A DNA stretch of 64,000 bases from Marinomonas rhizomae (GTDB lineage Bacteria; Pseudomonadota; Gammaproteobacteria; Pseudomonadales; Marinomonadaceae): contig NZ_QNSE01000014.1 of the NCBI RefSeq assembly GCF_003315485.1, positions 1 through 64,000 on the forward strand. The letters are read 5' to 3'. The translations under genes were made by a program, and so were the position numbers. The notes under the pieces are model-generated. The model was not told the DNA's origin. It worked only from the letters and a program-made list of their open reading frames with translations, and searched no databases. Below, piece after piece: positions 8,678-18,202 of the stretch. Every line of letters begins with the position of its first letter. Within the stretch, counting starts at the first letter, position 1.

Positions 8678-8893
8678 ATGATCATCATTGCATTATTACA
8701 GAATTTTTCGGCGTGTTTTCAGCGTTACCGGTCTCGTAAGAAGTTGGCGTCTTTGCCTCATGAACTGCGTAAAGACATGGGCATCATGCAAGACAGTTTT
8801 GAAACCGAAGTGAGCAAAGGTAATCTATTTACCTTGGTTAAAGAATTAGTGGCTATCTGTGTATTGATGGCCACAAAAAAAGAACAGCTCTGA
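8678..8893 (+). CDS. DUF1127-like small protein
   Basis: This 71-residue protein contains a basic segment RYRSRKKLASLPHELRKDMGI, the DUF1127 pattern (R-x-L-x-x-L-x-x-x-L-R-D-I/M-G). Known members such as Agrobacterium small DUF1127 proteins influence RNA turnover or phosphate/osmotic responses, but most are uncharacterised. The start has AGGAGG seven bases upstream. It is followed immediately by a strong terminator and appears monocistronic. Confidence 0.75.
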   Translation: MIIIALLQNFSACFQRYRSRKKLASLPHELRKDMGIMQDSFETEVSKGNLFTLVKELVAICVLMATKKEQL

Positions 8894-8909
8894 TAAGGAA
8901 TAGATGAGT

Positions 8910-8940
8910 CCTTGCTCTAAAAAAGAGCAAGGTCTTTTCG
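8910..8940. terminator. Intrinsic terminator between DUF1127 gene and iadA
   Basis: CCTTGCTCT (8910-8918) pairs perfectly with AGAGCAAGG (8924-8932) around an A-rich loop and is followed by TCTTTTCGTTT. The position between convergent genes suggests use in both directions. Confidence 0.85.
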
Positions 8941-8941
8941 T

Positions 8942-10123
8942 TTAGTCCTCAAACGTGCCTTTGATTTGAGCTACTCCATTTCTGACATGGCAAACGCCTT
9001 TAGCAAAGGTGTGTTGTATGTCGAGATTTTTATCAAGAATTAAAAAGTCCGCGTCTTTCCCAGGCGAAATTTCCCCCTTGTCTTTTTCTAGCCCAAGACA
9101 TTGAGCCGGTGCTTGGGTGAGAGGAATAACCGCTTCAGTGATCGACATGTTTTCTGTCTGAATCATTTCCTTTAGCTGATAAAGTAAAGAGCCAAACCCA
9201 GCTACTTTTAAGCCGATAAGTTCGCGTTTTTCATTGAATAGTGGAATGGATCCATTGCCGTCGGAGCTAATACACACTTTACTGGTATCAATGCCATTGG
9301 CTTTGCATTTAGCTAAAAAGCTAGACGCTTTTACACTGCCTTTTGCTCCTTTGTCAGGATTTATTCCTGCGGTTAAGTCGATATATCCCCCTTTTTTTAA
9401 CCACATCATACTCTGCTCTGCGAGTAGTTCTGTTCTATTTGCATGAGTTGGTATGAATTGAGAAACGGGAATATCTGATTGTTTTATGACATCACATAGA
9501 GGATTAAAGCCTGTTGGAGAGTTGCCAAGGTGAACTACAACTCGCCCACACTTTCCTGAAATAAGGCCCGCGACTCTGGCTTCTGAAGCCATACGTGAAA
9601 GCTCTTCAGTGCTTGGTTGCGATGATCGGTGGTCCGAAAGAGCGGTTTTTAAACCAATAACTCGGTCGATAAAGACAATATCTCTCTGGATTGATTGGGT
9701 GATGGTTTCAGTTGGAACCTTGTAGCCACCAGTAAACATATAGGCTGTGATACCTTCTGTTGTCAGAGCTTTGGCTTTAGCGTATAAGCTGTCATTGTGA
9801 CGTGTTGCGCAATCCGTACCAAGTAATCCTACCACTGTAGTTATGCCAGATAACGTCAAATGGCTCAGTAATACTTCAGGTGTACGAGTGTGGTAACCAC
9901 CTTCGCCGCCGCCGCCAATTAAATGTACATGACCATCTACAAACCCTGGAATAAGAGTTTGTCCTTGTATATCAATAATGTTGATGTCATCGATACCAGT
10001 GATATCCATCTTGTTTTCTATCTTTAAAATTTTGCCCGCAGCGATCAAAATATCTCTGATACCAAGCGCTTCTGGAGCATACACATTTGCATTTTTGACG
10101 AGAGTGAACATATATAAAACCAT
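8942..10123 (-). CDS. iadA: Isoaspartyl (beta-aspartyl) dipeptidase
   Basis: This 393-residue amidohydrolase cleaves isoaspartyl dipeptides released from damaged proteins. The metal site H-x-H is in GFVDGHVHLIGGGGEGG (H65, H67). Other conserved blocks are VVGLLGTD, SDHRSSQPS, PTHANR and ISSDGNGS, which carries the catalytic Asp. The C-terminus GEISPGKDADFLIL closes the composite beta-sandwich. Length and motifs match E. coli IadA (390 residues). No clear Shine-Dalgarno is seen; an ATG four codons in is an alternative start. A GntR-type motif overlaps the start. The gene is divergent from the GntR regulator. Confidence 0.93.
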   Translation of the reverse strand: MVLYMFTLVKNANVYAPEALGIRDILIAAGKILKIENKMDITGIDDINIIDIQGQTLIPGFVDGHVHLIGGGGEGGYHTRTPEVLLSHLTLSGITTVVGLLGTDCATRHNDSLYAKAKALTTEGITAYMFTGGYKVPTETITQSIQRDIVFIDRVIGLKTALSDHRSSQPSTEELSRMASEARVAGLISGKCGRVVVHLGNSPTGFNPLCDVIKQSDIPVSQFIPTHANRTELLAEQSMMWLKKGGYIDLTAGINPDKGAKGSVKASSFLAKCKANGIDTSKVCISSDGNGSIPLFNEKRELIGLKVAGFGSLLYQLKEMIQTENMSITEAVIPLTQAPAQCLGLEKDKGEISPGKDADFLILDKNLDIQHTFAKGVCHVRNGVAQIKGTFED

Positions 10124-10125
10124 AA

Positions 10126-10133
10126 TGGATACA
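10126..10133 (-). promoter_or_regulatory. TGTATCCA motif at the iadA start, possible GntR site
   Basis: TGTATCCA on the minus strand ends just before the iadA ATG. The same 8-mer occurs three times before aapJ at 11070, 11103 and 11135. It is a candidate operator half-site for the GntR regulator encoded between these genes. Confidence 0.45.
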
Positions 10134-10296
10134 TTTTTATGATATTTTTATATTAAGTGAGTACATTAATCAAGTTCCTATCATCTTTATTTATATTGCT
10201 GCTGGTCGCAGACAGGGTGGCTCTATGCTAAAATCTTGTTTGTATTTTATGCGGTTTTATTCAGAAAACTCATTAATCTCAATTAGATAGGCTTTC

Positions 10297-10968
10297 ATGA
10301 GCGAAAATAACAAACAAAAAGCAGTATTGTCCGTTACGGAAGACATACGAGCTAAGATCTTGGATGGAACGTACCCCGAAGGAATGGCGCTTTCTCAGGT
10401 CGATATTGCCAGTACCTATCAGGTTAGTCGTACGCCTGTGCGTGAAGCTTTGCAGATATTAGCAGGGGAAGAGCTGGTTGAAATTCGTGATACTGGAAGA
10501 GCAACGGTTACAACCATTTCTCCCGAAAGCTTTCTTGAAAAATGTGAGCTTAGAGCGTTAATTGAAATGAAATTGCTAGAGTTAGCCATTCCTTTAATGG
10601 GCGCAGAAGATATTAAAAAAGCTCGTGAAATCAATGAGAGCCTGAAGAAATGTGCTCCTGAAGAATGGATGCCATTGAACTATCTCTTTCATGAGATCCT
10701 ATATAACCCTGCCAATCGTCCTTTGATGCAGAATGTCATCAAAGACTTACATCATCGCCATTATGCGCGTTTAAAATCTTTTATTTTGAGTCATCGCAAC
10801 ACGCCTCGTTCATTACGCGAACATGATGAGTTGATTGATCGTTGTGAACGCCAAGACATAGAAGGTGCTTGTTATGCATTGGAAAGCCATATCATGATGA
10901 GTGCTTATGCACTTGCTGAACAGTTGAAATCACAACAATTAAAACGTCGCCAAACCTCCTCGTTGTAA
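10297..10968 (+). CDS. GntR-family (FadR/FCD type) transcriptional regulator
   Basis: This 223-residue protein has an N-terminal winged helix (about residues 10-75, with VSRTPVREALQIL) and a C-terminal all-helical FCD effector domain (about 85-210, with metal-site-like histidines in LFHEILY and LREHDELID). FCD regulators usually respond to small carboxylates or amino acids. Its position between iadA and the aap transporter suggests that it controls both; the ligand might be an amino acid or isoaspartyl peptide. This is inferred from context and shared motifs. Confidence 0.9.
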   Translation: MSENNKQKAVLSVTEDIRAKILDGTYPEGMALSQVDIASTYQVSRTPVREALQILAGEELVEIRDTGRATVTTISPESFLEKCELRALIEMKLLELAIPLMGAEDIKKAREINESLKKCAPEEWMPLNYLFHEILYNPANRPLMQNVIKDLHHRHYARLKSFILSHRNTPRSLREHDELIDRCERQDIEGACYALESHIMMSAYALAEQLKSQQLKRRQTSSL

Positions 10969-11069
10969 AGCCTCTGCATGAACTCACCCTAATTTTCACG
11001 TCACCTTCTTAGGGGTTGCCTCTAAGAGGTTGCTCATTGTTGATGCGTTTTTTCTTTTTTTAGGTGATG

Positions 11070-11151
11070 TGTATTCAAAGAAATACAATCTACCCAATTT
11101 TGTGTATCCATTTATTCATTATTGACTATTAATATGTATCCAAAGTATTCT
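11070..11151 (+). promoter_or_regulatory. aapJ promoter with three phased TGTATYCA motifs
   Basis: A sigma70-type promoter is visible: TTGACT at 11122-11127, an 18-base spacer, TATTCT at 11146-11151. TGTATTCA (11070), TGTATCCA (11103) and TGTATCCA (11135) are spaced 33 and 32 bp, close to three helical turns. The first is part of an inverted repeat TGTATT-N6-AATACA (11070-11087), and the third lies in the promoter spacer. This layout fits repression by the adjacent GntR protein. Confidence 0.6.
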
Positions 11152-11189
11152 TTGTTTGTCACATTGGAACTCAATATAGGATTACAACA

Positions 11190-12209
11190 ATGAAAAAACT
11201 AATTGCGACTGCGATCATTGGTGCTGGGGTATTATCCGCTAGCGCTTCTGTTTACGCAGCGGACAAGCTGGAAGAAGTAAAAGCACGTGGTGTTATGAAA
11301 TGCGGCATTCATCCTGGTAAAGCGGGCTTTTCAACGCCTGATACAAAAGGTAATTGGACAGGGTTGGATGTTGAGCTTTGTAAGGCTGTGGCTGCTGCTG
11401 TATTTGGCGATGCCTCTAAAATCGAGTTCATTACAATGAACTCTCGAAATCGCTTAACCGCCCTTGTTACAGATGAAATTGATATGTTGGCGCGTTCAAC
11501 AACGTTTACGGCAACACGTGATGGTTTGAACGGTGTCGATGTAACAACGCCTTGGTTCTATGACGGCCAAGCTTTGATGGTTAAAAAAGAATTGGGTGTG
11601 AACTCTATTGAGGAATTAGACGGCGCGACTATTTGTACTTACCCAGGTACGACGAGCGAGAAAAACATTAATGACTACTTTGAGTCACGAGGCTTAAGTT
11701 ACAAAGCGCTCATCGTAGAAGGTAGCGCAGAATCTACGGCTGCCTATCTGGCGAATCGTTGTGATGCAGTGACCAATGATGCTTCCGCACTAGCGGCTGA
11801 TCGCCAAGGTATGCCAGATCCATCAGCAAACGTCATTTTACCTGAGCGTATTTCTAAAGAACCACTTGGTGCTTATGTTAAACAGGGTAATGATGATTGG
11901 CGCCAAGTAGTTACTTGGACGGCAATGGCATTGATTGAAGCTGAGGGGCTTGGTGTTACTCAAGATAATGTTGATGAAAAGCTAAAAAGCACAAAGCCTG
12001 ATGTGATACGTTTACTTGGTACTGAGGGTAATTTAGGTAAAAACTTCGGCCTAGATAATCAGTGGGCTTACAATGCGATCAAAGCGGTGGGTAACTACGG
12101 TGAAATTTTTGAGCGTAATCTTGGTGAAGGTTCTTCTCTTAATTTTGAACGTGGTTTGAACGCTCTTTATACTAACGGCGGTCTACTATACGCGTATCCG
12201 TTCCGTTAA
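11190..12209 (+). CDS. aapJ: General L-amino-acid ABC transporter, periplasmic binding protein (AapJ/BztA type)
   Basis: This 339-residue protein has a signal peptide cleaved after VYA (residue 23). The mature protein shows the AapJ/BztA pattern KARGVMKCGIHPGKAGFS, WTGLDVELCKAVAAAVFGD, LTALVTDEIDMLARSTTFT and a C-terminal GGLLYAYPFR. It would bind L-amino acids in the periplasm and deliver them to AapQM. Known AapJ and BztA proteins bind acidic and many other amino acids. It is followed by a hairpin that may reduce expression of the downstream genes relative to the binding protein. Confidence 0.93.
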   Translation: MKKLIATAIIGAGVLSASASVYAADKLEEVKARGVMKCGIHPGKAGFSTPDTKGNWTGLDVELCKAVAAAVFGDASKIEFITMNSRNRLTALVTDEIDMLARSTTFTATRDGLNGVDVTTPWFYDGQALMVKKELGVNSIEELDGATICTYPGTTSEKNINDYFESRGLSYKALIVEGSAESTAAYLANRCDAVTNDASALAADRQGMPDPSANVILPERISKEPLGAYVKQGNDDWRQVVTWTAMALIEAEGLGVTQDNVDEKLKSTKPDVIRLLGTEGNLGKNFGLDNQWAYNAIKAVGNYGEIFERNLGEGSSLNFERGLNALYTNGGLLYAYPFR

Positions 12210-12218
12210 GTGGTGTTA

Positions 12219-12254
12219 GTCAGCTTACTTTTATTGTTCGGTAAGCTGACTTTT
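12219..12254 (+). terminator. Intergenic attenuating hairpin between aapJ and aapQ
   Basis: GTCAGCTTAC (12219-12228) pairs perfectly with GTAAGCTGAC (12241-12250), followed by TTTT. Hairpins here commonly let binding-protein mRNA accumulate above permease mRNA, by partial termination or 3'-end protection. Confidence 0.6.
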
Positions 12255-12298
12255 CATAACAATTCGAAAATATCACCATTCATTAATGGCAGTTGTTT

Positions 12299-13432
12299 AT
12301 GCAATCCTTTTTTTATAATCGAAAAGTTCGAGATGCACTGATTCAACTTATTTTTCTCGCATGCGTATGTTATGGGGCAATGTACCTTGTTATGAATGCG
12401 GCGACTAATATGAGTAATGCAGGCTTAACGAGCGGCTTTGACTTTCTTTTTCAGCGTGCAGGCTATGATATTAGCTATAGCCTTGTGCATTATGACCCTA
12501 AAACATCGACGCATTTAATGGCGTGGGTCGCTGGAATGGTTAATACTCTGGCGTTTGCCGTTGTTGCTATTTTATTTACCACCGTGTTGTCGCTGTTGCT
12601 TGCGGTCATGCGCTTATCTCATAATTTTTTGCTGTCTTCTGTATCACTTTGTGTTGTCGAGTATATGAGAAATGTGCCTATTTTGGTGCATATTACGGTT
12701 TGGTATGTCTTCTCTCTAACCTTGCCTAGTGTACGTCAGGCCTTTAATTTAGGCGATGTGTCCTATCTATCTAATCGTGGTTTATCTCTTCCTAGTGTGG
12801 TGTGGAATTATAGTCTTTGGCCGTCCATCGTATTGATTGTTCTCTGGCTGGGCCTGTGTTTTTTAATGCAAAAAAAAGTACCGAGTAAAGGGCGTCGTCG
12901 ACTTTTGATGTTATTTACTACGGTGATTTTAATCCTATCCGCAAGTCTGATGTTTTCGCCCGTTGTGAGTATTAGCGTTCCTCAATTAGTCGGCTTTAAC
13001 TTCAAATACGGTTGGACACTTCCTCCTGAATTCATCATGTTGATTGTGGCGGTTAGTACTTATTCTGCGAGTCACGGCTCAGAAGTTATTCGAGGCAGTA
13101 TTTTGGCGGTTTCAAAAGGCCAAATGGAAGCGGGTCTAGCGCTGGGTGTGAAACGCAATATTGTGATGAACAGAGTGATCATTCCTCAGGCATTGCATTC
13201 AATTATTCCTCCGATGACATCTATCTATATTAATGTTCTAAAAGCCGCTGCATTAGGTTCTGTTGTTGGCTTTATGGATATTATGGGGACTATGGGTGGA
13301 AGTAGTTTAAACATCACCGGCCAAGCTATCGAGTGTATTTTGATTGTGATGGTAAGTTACGGGTTTTTGAATTTGATTCTGGCTGCCGTCATGGGGCGCT
13401 TCAATAATGCCATGCAGCTGAAAGGACGTTAA
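12299..13432 (+). CDS. aapQ: General L-amino-acid ABC transporter permease 1 (AapQ/BztB type)
   Basis: This 377-residue inner-membrane protein has about eight hydrophobic segments. The N-terminal extension before the usual His/Glu permease domain is characteristic of AapQ. The coupling loop EVIRGSILAVSKGQMEAGLALGVKR (split here by eye) is the EAA motif that contacts the ATPase, and VVEYMRNVPILVHI is the second family landmark. The ATG at 12299 is preferred to an upstream TTG at 12293. The gene ends one base before aapM. Confidence 0.92.
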   Translation: MQSFFYNRKVRDALIQLIFLACVCYGAMYLVMNAATNMSNAGLTSGFDFLFQRAGYDISYSLVHYDPKTSTHLMAWVAGMVNTLAFAVVAILFTTVLSLLLAVMRLSHNFLLSSVSLCVVEYMRNVPILVHITVWYVFSLTLPSVRQAFNLGDVSYLSNRGLSLPSVVWNYSLWPSIVLIVLWLGLCFLMQKKVPSKGRRRLLMLFTTVILILSASLMFSPVVSISVPQLVGFNFKYGWTLPPEFIMLIVAVSTYSASHGSEVIRGSILAVSKGQMEAGLALGVKRNIVMNRVIIPQALHSIIPPMTSIYINVLKAAALGSVVGFMDIMGTMGGSSLNITGQAIECILIVMVSYGFLNLILAAVMGRFNNAMQLKGR

Positions 13433-13433
13433 T

Positions 13434-14540
13434 ATGAATGACCTGAATTTTACAGGTAAGCCTATAGAAGCGAGAGAGCCAGCAGCCAGTCAGCTAAGCA
13501 TTAATCGCGTTGTTGAGTGGGTTAAGCGTAATCTTTTTAATTCTTGGTTCGATAGCATAATCACCTTACTGATTATTTTGCTGCTTGGTACCGTATTACC
13601 TAAAGCATTAGATTGGTTATTTTTCTCTGCCACATTCTCTGGTGCCGGACGAGCGGATTGCTCACCAGACGCGGCATGTTGGATTCCAATTAGACAATAT
13701 ATTGACTATTACATTTATGGGCCGTTTCCTGAGTCTGAACAGTGGCGAGTAAATTCAGCGTTCGCCGTTGGTTTATTCGCTTTTCCGTTACTGTTCACAC
13801 AGCGTATTCCTCAAAAAATAGTTATCGGGTACATTCTGTTTTTACCTGTATTGCTTTGGGTCTTGCTGAAAGGTGGCTTTATTTTTGAAGACATTTCAAC
13901 CAGTGCTCTTGGTGGTCTGACACTGACTTTTTTTCTAGGCATTATTGCTATGTGCTTATCGTTGCCAGTATCGATTTTATTGGCGTTGGGGCGGCAAACT
14001 AAATTGCCTATTTTACGTTGGATATGCGTCGGATACATTGAGCTAGTGCGTTGTATTCCGGTGATTACTTTTTTGTTCATGGCGTCTTTAGTATTGCAAC
14101 TTTTCTTACCGGGTGGTGTGTCTATCGACGTACTGTTCCGAGTCTTATTCGTGCTGATTTTTGTTTCGGCTGTGTATAAAGCTGAGATCATTCGTGGTGC
14201 AATTCAAGCTGTACCAAAAGGGCAAATTGAAGCCTCTTATGCGATGGGTTGTGGCTACTGGAAAACCATGGCGTATGTGGTGATGCCACAAGCGCTGCGT
14301 AATTCAGTTCCCGCACTGATTTCAAACTTTATTGGCCTATTCAAAGAAACTACCTTGGTGATGATTCTTGGTTTATTGGAAGTGATGGGCGCCGTTAAAG
14401 CGACGTTCAATAATGCTGAATGGCTCGGTCTTCATGCAGAAGGTCCTATTGTGGTTTCTGCTTTTTTCTTTGTTGCCTGTTTCTCTATCGCCCAATATGG
14501 CGCGTATTTAGAGCGACGCATCAGACGCACAAAACATTAA
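13434..14540 (+). CDS. aapM: General L-amino-acid ABC transporter permease 2 (AapM/BztC type)
   Basis: This 368-residue permease partners AapQ. The first third carries a variable periplasmic loop with Cys pairs (ADCSPDAACWIPI) typical of AapM. The permease domain follows with YIELVRCIPVITFLFMASL and the EAA loop EIIRGAIQAVPKGQIEASYA. It is flanked tightly by aapQ and aapP, which start one base after and 12 bases before its neighbours' ends. Confidence 0.92.
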   Translation: MNDLNFTGKPIEAREPAASQLSINRVVEWVKRNLFNSWFDSIITLLIILLLGTVLPKALDWLFFSATFSGAGRADCSPDAACWIPIRQYIDYYIYGPFPESEQWRVNSAFAVGLFAFPLLFTQRIPQKIVIGYILFLPVLLWVLLKGGFIFEDISTSALGGLTLTFFLGIIAMCLSLPVSILLALGRQTKLPILRWICVGYIELVRCIPVITFLFMASLVLQLFLPGGVSIDVLFRVLFVLIFVSAVYKAEIIRGAIQAVPKGQIEASYAMGCGYWKTMAYVVMPQALRNSVPALISNFIGLFKETTLVMILGLLEVMGAVKATFNNAEWLGLHAEGPIVVSAFFFVACFSIAQYGAYLERRIRRTKH

Positions 14541-14552
14541 TGGGAAAGCATC

Positions 14553-15296
14553 ATGTCTAAACAAACAGTAGTACAACTGGATCGAGTAAATAAATGGTAT
14601 GGTAAATACCATGCGCTACGTGATATCGATTTAGCCGTAGCCAAAGGTGAAACTATCGTTATCTGTGGGCCATCTGGCTCAGGTAAATCGACTTTGATTC
14701 GCTGTCTTAATAACTTAGAACAACATGATGAGGGAGGCATTAAAATTTGTGATATCACCATCAGTGAGAACGTCAAAGACATCGAAAAAATTCGTCGTCA
14801 TACTGGTATGGTATTCCAGCATTTTAACCTTTTCCCTCATATGACGGTGTTAGATAACTGTACTTTTGGTCTACGGCATGTGTTGGGTATGCCTGTGAGT
14901 CAAGCAAATGAGGTTGCTCGCGATTTACTTAATAAAGTAAAAATTGGTGATCAAGAACAAAAATATCCAGGTCAACTGTCTGGTGGTCAGCAGCAACGAG
15001 TTGCCATCGCCAGAGCATTAACCATGTCTCCTGATATTATGTTGTTTGATGAACCAACGTCAGCGCTTGATCCTGAGATGATTTCTGAAGTATTGGAAAT
15101 CATGCGCTCACTATCGAAAGACGGCATGACGATGATTTGTGTGACTCACGAAATGGGGTTTGCCAAAGAATTTGCGGATCGTATTGTCTTTATGGAAGCG
15201 GGCAGCGTGATTGAGATATCGCCGCCAGAAGAATTTTTCGTGAAGCCAAAAACAGAACGTGCCAAAGTTTTCTTGGATCAAATTTTAGCGCACTGA
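14553..15296 (+). CDS. aapP: General L-amino-acid ABC transporter ATPase (AapP/BztD type)
   Basis: This 247-residue ATPase of the polar amino-acid uptake family has Walker [10 protein letters not shown] at 39-47, Q-loop [14 protein letters not shown], signature [15 protein letters not shown] and Walker [16 protein letters not shown]. The GlnQ/HisP-type ending includes [20 protein letters not shown]. It completes the aapJQMP operon and is followed by a weak hairpin and T-run. Confidence 0.94.
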   Translation: MSKQTVVQLDRVNKWYGKYHALRDIDLAVAKGETIVICGPSGSGKSTLIRCLNNLEQHDEGGIKICDITISENVKDIEKIRRHTGMVFQHFNLFPHMTVLDNCTFGLRHVLGMPVSQANEVARDLLNKVKIGDQEQKYPGQLSGGQQQRVAIARALTMSPDIMLFDEPTSALDPEMISEVLEIMRSLSKDGMTMICVTHEMGFAKEFADRIVFMEAGSVIEISPPEEFFVKPKTERAKVFLDQILAH

Positions 15297-15346
15297 TAGT
15301 TTTTGTTATGGCATTTTAAAGTTTCTTATCCAACTCGATAAGAAGT

Positions 15347-15378
15347 AGACCATCTCCTCCCAGGGAAAGGTCTTTTTT
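15347..15378 (+). terminator. Possible terminator after aapP
   Basis: AGACC (15347-15351) pairs with GGTCT (15369-15373), followed by TTTTT. A second small hairpin CTTATC/GATAAG lies just before it. The stem is short, so this is a moderate call. Confidence 0.45.
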
Positions 15379-15461
15379 GAGGCAATGCGGCTGAGTCTGT
15401 GTTGCCTTTTTTTTGTCGTCAAGATTAGTTTGTAAGTATCTGCGGAAGGAATGGTAACCTC

Positions 15462-15560
15462 ATGCCAGAATGGGTGCTGATTGATTTTATTCCTGCAGTA
15501 TTAAGCCTGATATCTTTTTTAGTATTTGTACCTCAATGTTATTTAAAGAACCGCAGTTGA
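15462..15560 (+). CDS. Possible 32-residue hydrophobic small protein
   Basis: A short frame reads MPEWVLIDFIPAVLSLISFL and then VFVPQCYLKNRS. It would be a single membrane segment with a basic tail, like many small membrane proteins. A GGAAGGA sequence lies upstream but about 12 bases away, which is long. The region otherwise holds no gene between aapP and exbB. It could be a chance frame. Confidence 0.25.
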   Translation: MPEWVLIDFIPAVLSLISFLVFVPQCYLKNRS

Positions 15561-15721
15561 TCATAGATTTTTAAATACACTATCACTATAAAAATGGGTA
15601 GCTTAATAGAGTCCTATATTATTATTCCTCCTCTCTTTCTATTCCTTTGCATGTTTTATTATTAATGTGGCCGCTCCTGTCGGTATATCTTTCTATTTGA
15701 GTAATTACTTATTGAAAACGT

Positions 15722-15744
15722 GGTTGAGAATGACTATTATTTGA
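15722..15744 (+). promoter_or_regulatory. Possible Fur box upstream of exbB
   Basis: TTGAGAATGACTATTATTTG resembles the Fur consensus in alternating GAxAAT/ATTATx hexamers. It lies about 30-50 bases before the exbB start, a sensible place for iron repression of the TonB energising genes. Confidence 0.5.
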
Positions 15745-15772
15745 GTGGTATTTTTATTTATTGGAGAAGATT

Positions 15773-16453
15773 GTGGAAAATTCAGTTCAGCAGAAAATTA
15801 TCGACTTTTTACAGGTCGGTGGACCAGTTGTTTGGATACTGATGGTTTTTTCTGTCGTTGCTCTGACAATTGTTTTGTTAAAGCTATGGCAGTTTTCCTC
15901 TCTTCGAGCAGAGAGTCTTAGAACAAGTAATTTAGCCTTAGATCAATGGCGCAGTGAAGATAATGGCGATAAGGCGCTTGAAAAATTAGATGAAAAGCGT
16001 CCTATTGATGCTTTAGTAGGTTACACAATGCGCGCTTTATTAGCGACAAATACCCAGGCCGATTTAATTCGTGAAGAAGTTGAACGTCGAGCGATGAACC
16101 AGCTAAATCAGCTACGTTCTTACCTTCGTCCTTTAGAAATCATTGCGACTTTGAGTCCTTTGCTAGGTTTGCTAGGTACGGTATTGGGCATGATTACCGC
16201 TTTCCAACAAATGGAAGGTGCGGGAAATCAAGTTGATCCATCAGTGTTGTCTGGCGGTATTTGGCAGGCATTGCTAACAACAGCGGTGGGCTTGGCCGTT
16301 GCGATTCCTGTCGTGACATTGCACAGTTGGCTAGAACGTAAAGTAGAACGTATTGCTCACAATATAAATGATGCAGTTACTCAAGTATTTACCAGTAAGC
16401 AGGCAAAAAAATTAGCTAAAAAGGCCGATGAAGAGTTGTTACATGCCGCTTAA
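15773..16453 (+). CDS. exbB: ExbB/TolQ-family proton channel subunit
   Basis: This 226-residue inner-membrane protein has a first membrane segment at about residues 16-38 (VGGPVVWILMVFSVVAL). The conserved MotA/TolQ/ExbB core near 120-190 reads LEIIATLSPLLGLLGTVLGMI and GGIWQALLTTAVGLAVAIPV. It forms the pentameric channel that energises TonB. GTG at 15773 is chosen because GGAG sits six bases upstream; a TTG four codons earlier would place the start on that site. Its stop overlaps exbD. Confidence 0.93.
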   Translation: MENSVQQKIIDFLQVGGPVVWILMVFSVVALTIVLLKLWQFSSLRAESLRTSNLALDQWRSEDNGDKALEKLDEKRPIDALVGYTMRALLATNTQADLIREEVERRAMNQLNQLRSYLRPLEIIATLSPLLGLLGTVLGMITAFQQMEGAGNQVDPSVLSGGIWQALLTTAVGLAVAIPVVTLHSWLERKVERIAHNINDAVTQVFTSKQAKKLAKKADEELLHAA

Positions 16454-16865
16454 TCTGTCCCAACCTAAACGTAAGAATGCAATTAGCTTAACGCCATTGA
16501 TTGATGTGGTGTTTATCCTTCTGTTGTTCTTTATGCTGACTTCAAGTTTTGTGCCTTGGCGCATTGTAGATACACCTTTATCAGTGGCATCTGATGTGCA
16601 AGCAACACCTCAAGAAAAAGACAACCTCATTCTGACCTTGAAGCAAAATGATGATCAGGTTTGGGTTGACGGTCAAGCCTTTAGTTTCTCGGATCAATCA
16701 CGCTTTCAAACCCTCGTAACTGATAATAATGAGGGTGTATTTATCATCCAAGCCGAAGATGGCGTCACTCTACAGAGCTTGATGCATCTTGCTGATCGCT
16801 TAAAATTAAACGGTGCAAAAACCGTATCTATTGCGAATGCTTTTGCTATGCCGGAGACGAAATGA
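16443..16865 (+). CDS. exbD: ExbD/TolR-family protein 1
   Basis: This 140-residue protein has a short cytoplasmic N-terminus, one membrane segment with the proton-relay Asp in LTPLIDVVFILLLFFML (Asp about residue 20), and a periplasmic ExbD domain. It overlaps exbB by 11 bases and the next exbD by four, so translation is probably coupled. An ATG at 16428 would add five residues. Confidence 0.92.
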   Translation: MPLNLSQPKRKNAISLTPLIDVVFILLLFFMLTSSFVPWRIVDTPLSVASDVQATPQEKDNLILTLKQNDDQVWVDGQAFSFSDQSRFQTLVTDNNEGVFIIQAEDGVTLQSLMHLADRLKLNGAKTVSIANAFAMPETK

Positions 16866-17289
16866 AAATAGGCGAAAAATACGCCGCGAGAAATACCAAT
16901 AGCGATGACAACATGGTACCGCTGATTAATGTAGTGTTTCTTATGTTGGTGTTTTTTATGGTTGCTGGACAAATTCAGAAAGCGGATCCAATTGCTGTTA
17001 TTCCTCCTCAATCTATCAATGATAACCGTGCTTCGACCGATCCAAGTATTGAAATTGTTTTAGGTGCGGATGATAGCCTTTATGTTGATGATAAATTGTT
17101 TGCGGTAGAAGATGTTCAATCTTATCTGGAGCAACAATTTTCCTCTGCATCGAATCAAGACGGTTTTTGGGTACAAATCAAAGCTGATGGCGCCATTTCA
17201 TTGGAAAAGCTACGTCCAGTGTTTAATCAGGTGCGTTTAGCGGGCCTCACGAAGGTTAGCTTGGCTACACAGCTAGAGCGAGGAAGCGA

Positions 17290-17293
<4 letters not shown>
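16862..17293 (+). CDS. exbD2: ExbD/TolR-family protein 2
   Basis: This 143-residue second ExbD paralogue has membrane segment [20 protein letters not shown]. The position of the proton-relay Asp is filled by Asn (PLINVVF in place of PLIDVVF), so this subunit may not relay protons itself. A periplasmic domain follows. It overlaps tonB by four bases. Double-ExbD operons are known, and one paralogue may act as a structural partner. Confidence 0.9.
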
Positions 17294-18168
<875 letters not shown>

Positions 18169-18202
18169 TCTATTGTTATTTAAAGAGATTGTTACGATAA
18201 AT

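Noticed and set aside
13811..14191. 126-residue frame opposite aapM
   Set aside because: Antisense shadow within a permease; no start signal or motif.
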